Shown piece by piece: positions 20,645 to 30,719 of a stretch of DNA of 64,000 nt. The stretch's first letter is position 1, and every line of letters begins with the position of its first letter. A model generated the notes under the pieces. That model was not told the DNA's origin. It worked only from the letters and a program-made list of their open reading frames with translations, and searched no databases. Source of the DNA: Argopecten irradians (Eukaryota > Mollusca > Bivalvia > Pectinida > Pectinidae). The translations under genes and the position numbers were made by a program. The stretch lies in contig NC_091149.1 in assembly GCF_041381155.1 (NCBI RefSeq), positions 8,324,609-8,388,608 of the forward strand. The letters are read 5' to 3'.

Positions 20645-23398
20645 ATGCTTGTTGCTGCCTTACTGTTACTGTTGGTCAGTGGATACGGTACCAATGGACT
20701 AATACTAGATCCATCAAGTGTACCAATACAGTGCCATGACCTCGTGACATTAATTAATCAGAAAATTGGACGAATAGAAAGTGTTATGAATAGTAAAGAT
20801 GAGCGCATTGCCCAATTGGAAATTAAATTGAAAGCTCAAACATCCAAAATATCAACTCTTGAAAGTTTAATGGATGAAAGGGATGGTAGTTTTAGCAATT
20901 TGATGAAACGAGTTGTAGGTGTAGAGGAACGTGTAAATAACAGTAACAGTTCTAACGGAGACGTGGAGTTAAACCCACCAGACAACACAAAGTTCCATGA
21001 GGAAATACCAAACCTAGCCTATGTCGTCGCGAGTCATTCTATGGAGTTTGATGGACCTGATGACAATGCCCAGGACAACAGAAATCACGGTATTACGAGA
21101 TCCAGACATCAAAACCGTAAGTACAATTATTTTTCGTATAATTTATTTGATGTAATTCCTATATTTTTTTTCGAAATTCATTATTAGTAATCTATAATAT
21201 TTGGTGAATAAAAAGAAAAACATCTTTTTGTTTGTTTGTGAATCAATATAGAAATTTTGAAGCGTTATATATTTTGCTGTGGCTTCCTTGGTTTCTAACA
21301 GGCATGGCAAACCACATGAAAGACACCAATCGTTATTTAGATAATAGAATTACCACTGTTCTGCCGCTGCATTATACATCTTTTGTTTATGTATTTCTAA
21401 GAAGCGCGCCTTATTTTCATAAATTGAGCAAAACATACCTTAATCGTTGAAAGGTGACAGATTCATTATATCAGGTACAATTAACTATCTTTTGAATTAG
21501 TATCTCAATTTTCAGACAATGTAGTTAAAACTTCCATGAGTCTTTTGAAATTTGAATTATGAAACTTTTACCACTATTCTCCAAAATATGTTTTTCTGTG
21601 CCTCTGACAGCATGCGACAGTGAAATAGCACAATAAAACAGGCGAGAGTTTCACTATTTAGTATTACAAAATATATAAAACGCACGCAAACCATAAACGT
21701 TCTTAAAGTCCCTTTATGTTTTTGTAATATTTTTATCGTGAAAATACCACAATACCGATGACAGTGTTTATCAAAAACAAGGGGGGGGAATCTTGATTTC
21801 GCATTGTTGATGCAACAGTCCACAAGTGGGAAAAATCGCACATGAATAACGCTTTGTATAATCTTTTACCTCAAATGTCATTGTGGTTTTCAACTCTTGC
21901 CAAGGAATAAATATCTTATTGTCATCATTTGTTTTGAAGTAAGTCTATATGAAAATACTTAAACATTATCTTAAAACCTTTATATATATATTTCAAATTA
22001 TTATTTCATATTCGTTGTATGAAGACAGTTTTGTGTAAAAAGCCAATTGTTGAATATATATCTCCGTATTTAGCAGAAAAAACATATCTACATGAGACCA
22101 TAAAAGTCACAGTACACAGGTAAAAGCTAAGCAAGTACACACGCGCGCGATTCACAGACATCTTTGGGGTTATTGTCTACGTATCGATACATATTTCGCT
22201 GTCTTGTTGTCTTTCGCGTGTTTTAAGTCGTTAGAATGAATGTCGGTAACATTGTTGATTATCCGGGGACGTACTGGCCAATAGAATAATTTTAGACATA
22301 CACATTTACGTATTCTATTTTCATATATTTTTAATTTGCATTTTTGTCGAAACTGTGAATATTTCAACAAAACTAAATAAGATATATTCGCAGGGAACAT
22401 CGATATTTAGTTTGTAGACAATTTTTGAAATAAGTCTTGGGACTTTTAACATACGAATCATACTTGCTGTTAATGGGATGTTTATATGATATATCATTCA
22501 ATCAACCAAATCTCAAAAAATAATTTTAATTTTTGTTTCACATGTATTTAACACTGTTTCTTCTTTTTCTCCGAAAACGCACACCGCATACATGACAGGA
22601 TGTCCTTCCATGAAATTAGATGTTAATTTCAATTAATATCACGTGAACTCAATCAAACAAACGACAGGGTCATGTAAGGACTGCCTCCCATATATGCGAC
22701 GTGTATGAAATGTGTGGTGCGTGTTTTGAGAGACTGCAGTATATTCTTGTTACGTCTTTTTGTATAGTAGAACTCTTGCCCTTTTTATAGTGGTATATCA
22801 CTGAAGCATGCAACCGAACACACGCCACTTTGTCACATCATACTTGCAACGGGCGAACCAGTCGTCCCAATTCCTTAATGCTGAACGCTAAGCAGTAATA
22901 AACCGGATTATTAATTAAATTATTAATTCAAATAATTACAGATAACTCTGTTTTACATAACTTTAATGTTAATGTTTGACAGGTGTGGGCACACAGTCAA
23001 ATGTTGCCTTCCATGCATACCTCACCTCTCGTCTAAACTTACCCACACAGGCCGCTGTGATCTTTGATCACGAAGTGCTTGATAATCGTAATGGCTATAA
23101 TCCTAGAGACGGGATCTACCTAGTACCAGAAACAGGCACATATGTCATCACGTGGACTATGGTGTCCTTGGGTCGCAGTGCATTCCAAACCCTCCTGGTT
23201 GTGAACGGACAGACGAGGGGTAGGACATGGACTGATGCTGAAGAGATCGCCGACAGTCACCAGGCAACGGGGATCGTAGTACTTAGCTTAAACCAGGGCG
23301 ACCATCTCTTTATCCGCATGGGTCACGTATACCACGGTGGTATCCTAGCGGATTCTTCGTACGCGAATCCTACGTTTTCTGGATGGAAAATATACTGA
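20645..23398 (+). CDS. Secreted coiled-coil C1q-domain protein A, two exons, intact
   Basis: A predicted secreted C1q-domain-containing protein, a group widely expanded in bivalves and tied to innate pattern recognition. Exon 1 is 20645-21116 (donor GTAAGT) and exon 2 is 22983-23398 (acceptor TTTGACAG); phase 1 joins them into 295 residues. Residues 1-18 are a signal peptide (MLVAALLLLLVSGYGTNG). Residues about 35-105 are heptad-rich (ERIAQLEIKLKAQ), a likely trimerising coiled coil in place of collagen. Residues about 163-295 are the C1q domain: FHAYLTSRL, VIFDHEVLDNRNGYNP, GTYVITWTM, GDHLFIRMGH and the terminal NPTFSGWKIY. Ligand unknown. Neighbours B and C share this layout. Confidence 0.9.
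21590..21700 (+). mobile_element. Old SINE-like relic in C1q-A intron
   Basis: GCATGCGACAGTGAAATAGC and AACAGGCGAGAGTTTCACTA align with the family's GCATGCTTCAGTGATATAGC and GGCAACAGTTCCACTA. Highly diverged; ends uncertain. Confidence 0.45.
22568..22906. mobile_element. Two SINE-like fragments in opposite orientation
   Basis: 22568-22664 is a diverged + strand 3' end (CGCACACCGCATACATGACA, ATCAAACAAACGA). 22665-22906 is a - strand fragment (AGGGTCATGTAAGGACTGCC ... GGGCGAACCAGTCGTCCC). Together they make an imperfect inverted pair in the C1q-A intron, ending about 75 bp before exon 2. Confidence 0.7.
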
Positions 23399-24173
23399 TT
23401 AAATACACTGCATTGATTTAACATTAGTTTCTGTTATGATTACACGTACAAAAACACACATGTAACATGGTCAACACTAGTTTCATACGAAATGTAGAAA
23501 GGGATAAAATACATTTTTTCCCATGCGAACGCTTTAATACAGCTGCCTCTACATATTTAAGCAATTACATGACCATGATTCATGTAATTACATTATGCTG
23601 AACAAGATCAAAGATATTGATATCTAAGTTATAACAAGGAAATACCTTTTAAATTTACGAACAAACCGATATCCACTGCATACATGGGAGGCCGTCCTTA
23701 CGACCTTGGCTGTTAATAGGACGTTAATTAAATCAAACAAACAAACATATATAATTAGTAATTATATAGTTTGATTACAGGCAAATTACAGTTTTTATGG
23801 TGCTTAAATCGTGGTTCAATATATTCTTGAAAATGGACTGAATAAAAGCAAACAAGTCTATTTTTTCTATTAGTTTTCTTGAAAAAGTTTGATCTGTGTT
23901 GATTTTTGTTAGGATTTTAAGGGGGTTGAGAGAATTGTGGGTTTTTTATTACCTCATATAACAAACAGATCACTAAAATTGAAAAGTATGAAGAGAAAGA
24001 AAATATTTATTTTTTTACACACATCACATCTGTTAAAGAATACACTTAGTATATATGATGAAAGATTTTAATTTACGGACAGCTTTACCTCAGACGAATA
24101 TTGGTTTTTCATTTACATAATAGGTTAAAATGACAAATTTCAATATCAAAATTGAAGAGAGAGCAGATAGAAA
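23399..24173. other. Intergenic with a SINE tail
   Basis: 3' flank of C1q gene A. Positions 23664-23747 are a short SINE-like 3' end with CATGGGAGGCCGTCCTTACG and a CAAACAAACA tail. The rest is AT-rich with no recognised feature. Confidence 0.5.
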
Positions 24174-24265
24174 CAATCTGATTGAAATACAGATCCTTAT
24201 AACCACTCCGTTCAATATCAAACGTAGTTATAATAAGGATAAGGATCTGTATTTTAATCAGATTG
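24174..24265. mobile_element. Mutator-like MITE, second copy
   Basis: CAATCTGATTGAAATACAGA inverted at the right as TCTGTATTTTAATCAGATTG, interior shared with 12226-12330. Flanks GATAGAAA and GACAGAAA form an imperfect target duplication. Confidence 0.75.
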
Positions 24266-24416
24266 CGACAGAAAATATATGAAAACAGGATGAACTGATA
24301 AAATAAAGTAATATTGAATTTCAGGAAACTGTTATGAGGGATAAAAGAGATATATGCAACATTAGCGAATAATTCTTTGTTTCCGGTAGGTGTTTGTGTA
24401 AACTGCATATTTCACT

Positions 24417-25207
24417 GGAAATACTCTAATCCAAAATCTTTTAATCCGAACATTTCGATTATCTTCTAAAACTCAAATTACTTATCTCTGGATTCCCAGT
24501 CATGTGGGTATAAAGGGGAATGAACAGGCTGATGAAGCAGCACTCGCCTAGCACAAACAGATTTGAAACTACCATACACCGACATCAAACCTTCAATTCA
24601 GTCAGCCATTGAATGACTTTAAAAATTCAACTCTACACTTAATCCTAAACTGTCCAGTCGGAGAGACCGCAGAGAGGAAGTTGTACTCTCTCGGCTCCGA
24701 ACTGGACACACATATTTTACACATTCCTATCTATTGAGAGGGGAGGATCCTCCTACATGCCATGCATGTGATTCTCCTCTCACAGTGGAGCATATTTTAT
24801 TGCATTGTATTGATTTTAAACAAATACGAGATAAATACTACGATGTCTCCGACATGTACACTTTGTTTCATGCCGTGAGACATAATCGTATTTTTAATTA
24901 TCTCAAAGAGATCGGTATTTTAAGCAAAATATGAACGTTTTCTCATCATACATCGTATCAACTCAACATTTCATCGTTTCATCAACATTGTGCATGAGTT
25001 TTCTCATGTGTTTTAGCCAAATTTATTTTATCCCATGCAAACCTCCTTTTTGTTTTATCAAATTAACGTTTACAATCTGTGTTTTAGTCCTTACTTGCTT
25101 TTTCTTACCCTGAACTTTTATCCTGATATTAATGCATGACTTGTAGTTTGGCCCTAAATGACCTTAGTTGTCGATGGGCCGTAAAACTCAAACAAACAAA
25201 CAAACAA
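24417..25207 (+). mobile_element. 5'-truncated LINE copy (RNase H end to tail)
   Basis: Almost identical to 6970-7817 of the first LINE, from GGAAATACTCTAATCCAAAA through WIPSHVGIKGNEQAD coding, the CHACDSPLTVEHI knuckle, to ATGACCTTAGTTGTCGATGG and a long CAAA tail. It has two internal deletions relative to the first copy (near 24541 and 24610). The close match suggests recent activity of the family. Confidence 0.85.
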
Positions 25208-25378
25208 AGACTTTCAGGGTACATCCATGCGTTGAAAAAATAAAGAGTTAAACACAAGAACGTTTCTTGTTGTATTGAAAACAAATTGAATTAGCATGTT
25301 TTGGAAATCTGTGGTGTAGGGAAATAAAACACAGGAACATTATAGTATATACAATTGGGGGTTACGTACGAAACCAAC

Positions 25379-25633
25379 AATGACTTCTCGATTTGATTTC
25401 GCCGAAATGAATACACTGGTATTGCAACATGCGCATGGAAATGTGCACCTGGTGCCAACGGATAAAAACGCAATATATAGTTGTGTAATAGATAAGGGAC
25501 ATGGAACATCGATTTGATTTCGCCGAAATAGATATTGCGAGGAGCACATAGAATTGTCCACGTCTATGTGGACCTGGTGCCAACGAGTAAACACGCAATC
25601 CATAAATGTTTAGAAGATAAGGGACATGGAACA
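25379..25633 (+). repeat. Tandem duplication upstream of C1q locus B
   Basis: Two adjacent copies of about 125 bp, each with TCGATTTGATTTCGCCGAAA ... CCTGGTGCCAACG ... ATAAGGGACATGGAAC. It ends 150 bp before the B start codon and could lie in promoter or 5' untranslated sequence. No matching block is seen upstream of A or C. Confidence 0.75.
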
Positions 25634-25729
25634 GTTATATGAATATACACATGCGCGAGTTTTGGGATCATTAAATCACAGACAGACATTGTGAGGTGAT
25701 AATAACAAGAACATCGTAAAAAAGTCGAC

Positions 25730-25783
25730 CTGTAAGTACAAGTTAAATATTATCATCCCGAGGAAAAGTGTGAGGTGAACATT
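25730..25783 (+). promoter_or_regulatory. 5' flank of C1q-B conserved with C1q-C
   Basis: ACAAGTTAAATATTATCATC and the following CCGAGGAAAAGTGTGAGGTG precede the B start codon and recur with few changes at 41858-41907 before the C start codon. The duplicated unit therefore included at least part of the 5' untranslated region. Confidence 0.6.
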
Positions 25784-26224
25784 ATGTATGCACTGTTCCC
25801 CTTGTTACTGGTGTTGGTCTCCGGAAATGGATTATATGGACAGGAACTAGACCAGGATAGACGATGGCAAGATATCATGGCATCAGAATTAGTCACATTG
25901 AAAGCCTTATAAGCTTGAAAGATCAAAGAATCGATCAGCTAGAAACCAATTTACAAAACCAAGCTTCTGAAATATCGTCGCTTCGACGTTTGATAGAGGT
26001 CAAAGATACGGTTGTGGCAAAGCTAGTAAGACAAGTTGCAGATTTACAGAAACGTGTGGATATTTCTAATGATGGATCCCAAGAAAATTCCATACTATGT
26101 GAAAAGTTGAGTGATGAAAGTGAAGAAAGACGAGACCAAAAGGAAACTAGAAGCGTCTGATATATTGCGACGATCGCAAAAATTTAAAGTCGTATGTTTT
26201 GTTTTTGTATAAATTTCCTAACAT

Positions 26225-26325
26225 TTTCACACGTTAATTACCGCATTATATACACGCAACACACTGTTTATATAGGAGGCCGTCCACACATAAACACTGG
26301 TTGTTGATAAGATGTTAATATAATC
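26225..26325 (+). mobile_element. Old SINE-like 3' relic
   Basis: ACACGCAACACACTGTTTAT and AGGAGGCCGTCC followed by a degraded GTTGATAAGATGTTAATATA tail; diverged end of the 520-bp family inside the B intron. Confidence 0.55.
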
Positions 26326-26534
26326 AAAGTGTCATTATATACCATTAATGTGTTTTTTGATAGATAATGCTCTTTTGAGGCTACAGTTGTAATCTGGAAA
26401 AAAAGGTTGAAGTGCTTTATTATGTTAAGATAGAAGAACTGTTTTGATATAATTTTAAAATTTTACCCTACACCTTCTACGGCCATTTTGAAATGGGGTC
26501 GTGTGCGATGTGTGAAAATGCTACTTACATCCTT

Positions 26535-27871
26535 AGATGTCAGGGATGACCTATAGTCATCATGTTCATCTGTTCGTCGTGCGCAGTCTGCCGAGCGCCG
26601 TAAGTTTTTCACCATTTTAACTTCTTCTCAAGTTCTAACAGTGCGATCTAGCTGAAAACTTGCCTGAAATGATCCTGACATGGTCCTACCAAACTGTTGT
26701 TATTTTTTCGGGTCGATCCGAAATCCAAGATGGCCGTCACAGCCGCCATCTTGAAAACAAATTTTGAGCTTCTTCGCAATTTCTACGATGATACTATTTA
26801 AATGAAATTTGCCTAAAATGATCCTGGACATGGTCCTGGACAAAGAGTTATTTTTTGGGTCGATCCGAAGTTCCAAGATGGCTGCCACGACTGCCATCTT
26901 GAAAACACATTTTTGAACTTCTCTCAAGTTCTACAAGTGTAATTTGGCTGCAATTTCCTGAAATGATCATGACATGGTCCTACCAAACTTATTTATTCGG
27001 GTCGATCCGAAATCCAAGATGGCCGCCACAGCCGCAATCTTGAAAACACATTTTGAGCTTCTTCGTAAGTTATACCGATGATACGACTGAATTGAAATTT
27101 GCCTAAAATGAGCCTGACATAGTCCCGACAAAGTGTTGTTATTTTTCAGGTCAATCCGAAATCCAAGATGGCCGCAACGGCCGCCATCTTAACAACTTTT
27201 TTTTGAACTTTTTCTCAAGTTCTAATTAATTTCCTATATGACTATTGCCAAGGAAGTCGGATGACCGTTAAAGGGACAATTGAGTCTAAGAGTACATTAC
27301 AATTTGCGTCTCATCGGAAACAAACCAATTCTAATGGAAATTAGATTAGTTGGTTTTACTGTGATATGCCAGAAAATCCCACTGTAGTGAAATGTATGTA
27401 AAATGAACAAACTTGCTTGTTGTCCGCCATTACACATTGTGGTCGTACGTCTTGTATGCCGAACCCTGGCCCTTGCCAGTGTAGTAAAGAATTTTTTGTC
27501 TAGAACTCTTCAAATCGCGTTCTTACATAAAGTACTGTGTTTACGTTTTATAGGTGCATGTTCTTTGTCTGAATATTATTTCACCAACTCCTCAATGGTT
27601 GTGTATTGCATTTGATTAACGTACGTGATTTTGGCTCGGGTATGGGTACAGCTTGCATGTTGTACCTGCTTAATCGTGTTGATCAACGATTTGGAATTTC
27701 AACGGTGTCTATTTAAATACTTAACAATGTTGTGGAATTTGTCAATATTTCTTGTTAGATGTGTCACAAGGAATATAGAACAATACATTTATGACATATT
27801 ATTCTTCGTGGTTATATAACAGAATTAGCCTCACTGAATTGTCCCTTTAAGGCACTTGGGCCTCTTGTTAG
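26535..27871 (+). mobile_element. Helitron-like family 2 copy split by a TTAA MITE
   Basis: The left end carries GGGATGACCTATAGTCATCA (compare 12975-12995). About four diverged 145-bp units follow, with AACTTCTTCTCAAGTTCTA and AAGATGGCCGCCACAGCCG. The right end runs CTATTGCCAAGGAAGTC, GGATGACCGTTAA, then, after a 575-bp insertion, GGCACTTGGGCCTCTTGTTA. Joining the two sides across one TTAA restores the family's terminus. It lies in the C1q-B intron. Confidence 0.8.
27272..27846. mobile_element. 575-bp TTAA MITE (piggyBac-type ends)
   Basis: Inverted ends AGGGACAATTGAGTC and its near complement CTGAATTGTCCCT. TTAA flanks at 27268-27271 and 27847-27850 are the duplicated target, and the host element is restored when one TTAA is removed. 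No transposase; frames inside (27403-27615, 27625-27819) look non-coding. Confidence 0.85.
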
Positions 27872-27872
27872 C

Positions 27873-28765
27873 TCACCTGGCCGAAGGGCGTCGGTCGTAT
27901 CTCTCTTCCTTCCATTCGTTCTTTAAAAATGCTTCTAGTCATAAGCTGCCCTGCAGGAAGGGCGTTAGAATTGTACCTGCTGCCCCTATTGCATGATCGT
28001 AAAACTTAATTTATGATCCTATCTTTTCTCTTCTTCGTAACTGACTTTATCTTTCCCAATACCTCCCTTGGCACCGCATTACCTTTGGCCTTGAGTTGAG
28101 CGTTCGCCCCTGTGAGGAAGACTCTGGGTTCTGTCCCCTGGCCGAAGACACACCAAAGTCTATAAAAGTGGTAGTTTCTGCTCCTGCTTAGCGCTCAGCA
28201 TACAGGGAGTTGGACGACTGATTCGCCCGTTGTCAGTATAATGTGACCTGGTGAGGTGTGTTGCTTGGTGTCTTCGGCGGCATGCTTCAGTGATATAGCA
28301 CTATAAAAAGGACAACAGTTCCACTATACAAGAAGACACAACATGAATATACCGAAGTTTCCCAAAACACGCACCTTGCACAACATACCGCATACATGAG
28401 AGGCCGTCCTTACATGACCATAGCTGTTAATATGACGTTAATTAATCAAACAAACAAACAAATCTAGTCATAAGATTCTGCAAGGACTAAAACCAAATTT
28501 GGCCAGAAACGTTCTTTAGGAAATTAATTGGGGAATGCAAAGAGTTTGTATAGATTTTGGTTGTGACCCTTAGGGATAAGCAGTGGTAAATCGCTCATAG
28601 TCATAAGTGGAGTGTTACCAAATTTGGCCAACCTCGAACAGAACCAAATACTCTTCATAGATAGAAAGGTCTGAAGGTTCTTTACAATTTTTATATATAT
28701 ATGCCAAGGGTCTCATGTTTCCTCCTTGGATGACGGTCTGTCTTTGCTATAATTTATATTGGAAA
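27873..28765 (+). mobile_element. Helitron-like family 3 fragment split by a full SINE
   Basis: Starts TAGCTCACCTGGCCGAAGGG, like 44035-44060, then continues at 28463-28765 after the SINE (27946-28462) with ATTCTGCAAGGACTAAAACC and AAATTTGGCCA repeats. The 3' end was not found. Lies in the C1q-B intron. Confidence 0.6.
27946..28462 (+). mobile_element. Full-length SINE-like element with 12-bp target duplication
   Basis: Runs from CTGCCCTGCAGGAAGGGCG to a CAAACAAACAAACAA tail, about 517 bp. Perfect direct repeats TCTAGTCATAAG at 27934-27945 and 28463-28474 define both ends. It contains a B-box-like TTCGCCC and a conserved CACTATAAAAAGG. A variable-length duplication plus an A-rich tail makes it a non-LTR-mobilised retroposon rather than a DNA transposon. 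517 bp is long for a SINE and no convincing tRNA head is seen, so a non-autonomous LINE derivative is possible. Confidence 0.85.
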
Positions 28766-29217
28766 AACATATTTTTGAGAGAACTTTACCATTTGTTATA
28801 GGAAATGAGTCTTATGTTGTCAGAATTATCAGTATGAGATGGTACACGAATTTGCAATCATCAGTCAATTACTACGACATATATAGAATTTGTCATGCAT
28901 GGTGACATTTAATTTTATAAAGCGCGCTGATAAAATTGCCAGTGTCTAGTTGTCATTCATACTCCAATAATTGCCAACTGAAAGCAGTTCAATACTTACA
29001 TTTACATTTGATAACAATTTTGTGATGAAATCTCGAGATATTTTTAATCTATTATGAATAAATTATTCATTTTCGTCAAAGCCGAAACAGTCATTTTCTG
29101 TGAACACTCGCACGGCCATTGTGACGTCACAATGATAATGATGAAAGAATACGCTCGGTAAGGTTACATAAATGGACTACTATGGAAATGTAAATATTAA
29201 TTCATGATTGGTTTACA
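28766..29217. other. End of C1q-B intron, no recognised repeat
   Basis: AT-rich intronic sequence up to the exon-2 acceptor at 29217. It contains GTGACGTCACAATG near 29119 but no other supported feature. Confidence 0.4.
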
Positions 29218-29641
29218 GGTGTCGCTCCTCCTGTTTCACGACCCCCTATCGCCTTCCATGCCTACCTTTCATCAACTATTACGCTAGGGACACAGGTTAC
29301 AGTAGTGTTTAATCGTGACACTGGACCAAGGGAATGGATACAACCCAACTGAGGGGATATACACCGTACCGGAATCTGGAACTTATGTCATCACATGGAC
29401 CATGGTATGCTTCCATCACAACGCTTTTCAAACCATGCTACTTGTAAATGGAGTGACGAGAGGGATGTCCTTTACCGACTCAGACGAAATAGGCGACTAT
29501 CACCAAGCAACCGGAACTGTGATTATACATCTGAATCAGGGTGATCATCTGTATATTCGTATGGGACACATCTATCACGGTAAAATCTTCAGCAGTTCTA
29601 CTTACTCCCAACCAACGTTTTCAGGATGGAAACTCAATTGA

Positions 29642-30719
29642 ATAAAAATGGAAATCATTTAAGAGTTTGCCAATATGCAATTATGATTTTTCTAAATAAA
29701 TGATCATTTTCAACTCAGGTGTTTTCTTATAAATTAAAAAAAAAAATGATCGAATGCTAATGCTGCTACATTTCCATGACATATTGTAAATTGCTTTGTA
29801 GTGTCTTCATGATTATTTACATAAAATCAAATTCATGCCTTATCAAAAAATCAATAACAATACTTTGTTAAAGTTCGTCGTGAAAGTTACACTCACATTA
29901 TAAGTCTATTGCCTGTGTAAAAGCCGATAAAATTTAAGATATCATTTTTCCAAATTCCTTTATTCTACCTCACCACGGTGGGGAATCACGTGGTCTGTAG
30001 TTGGTGTGTTACACATATCAAAATGGCGGCCAACAGCAGTTTTGGCAGAGAAGGAGGTAAGTCACTGAAAATACTCTTTGTGTTGGCATTTTATAGTGAC
30101 AAGTATATCCATACAGAATTCTAGACAAACCGATAACTTAGTTGTGTTGCAACGCTCTGTACTTTTCTTTAACATTCGGACCAATGTTTTGAATCGGAGC
30201 GAAATCTTTTTTTTTTCGTATGTTTTTGTCAGAGTTTCCTTCTTTTCCAAGGACAAATGTTTTTAATATGAATATCTCAACAACAACAAAAATAGGTGAC
30301 GAAGGAAGATTCTGAAAAGGTGATAAAATAGGTATTATCTCATACCTATGCTATGTTACAATAGTGATACAATTAAATTCGTTGAATATTTTTAGTTGGT
30401 TTGTATGATACATGTGTGATGCAAGATCTTGTATCACCCTACTAGCTAGCCGAAACTACATCCACGGGGAATTTCCTTTTCACACAACACACGCATTTTA
30501 GGGAAATATCCTCTGCAGTCGAAGCATGAAATAAAAAGAACACAACACCTGTATTTACAGTTGTGTATACCTGTGTACGTGTGTCCAGTTTACCTGTTTC
30601 TGTCCTTCTATTGTCTCGTTTCTGTTTTGTGGTCATTGTCATTGTCTTTGTCCGGTTTTGGCGGGGAAAGGAAAAAGGGGTTTTGATCTGAGACAAGACT
30701 GACGTGATAGAGATTACTG
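29642..30719. other. Intergenic with one isolated candidate first exon
   Basis: Non-repetitive DNA between C1q-B and the Gypsy fossil. The only coding-like feature is the short ATG exon at 30023-30056. A block at about 30293-30315 (GGTGACGAAGGAAGA) recurs at 35500 and 43083. Nothing else recognised. Confidence 0.4.
30023..30056 (+). CDS. Possible orphan first coding exon
   Basis: ATGGCGGCCAACAGCAG opens 34 bases of coding potential (MAANSSFGREG plus one base) ending at a strong donor GTAAGTC. The context looks like a 5' exon, but I find no in-frame downstream exon before the Gypsy fossil. It may belong to a broken gene or be chance; similar ATGGCCGCC strings occur in the nearby repeats. Confidence 0.25.

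Larger units (their letters stand above)
25784..29640 (+). pseudogene. C1q-domain locus B, frameshifted in both exons
   Basis: Paralogue of C1q gene C. Exon 1 starts at 25784 (MYALFPLLLVLVSGNGLYG, a signal peptide) but, compared with C, lacks one base near 25887 (GCATCA-GAATTAG), so the coiled coil continues in another frame (RIDQLETNLQNQ from about 25930). The second half of exon 1 is much diverged and shorter, with a donor-like GTATGT near 26190. Exon 2 begins at 29218 (TTTACAG acceptor) and lacks two bases near 29315 relative to C. The frame then gives LDQGNGYNPTEGIYTVPESG to FSGWKLN and stops at 29639-29641. Two separate frameshifts make a pseudogene likely, though assembly errors are possible. 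AATAAA follows at 29641. Confidence 0.75.

Noticed and set aside
25291-25603. Several - strand frames upstream of C1q-B
   Set aside because: They are translations of the 125-bp tandem duplication in different frames.
27403-27819. Two + strand frames inside the 575-bp TTAA element as a small transposase
   Set aside because: Too short, no DDD/DDE-type motifs and no similarity to transposases that I recognise.
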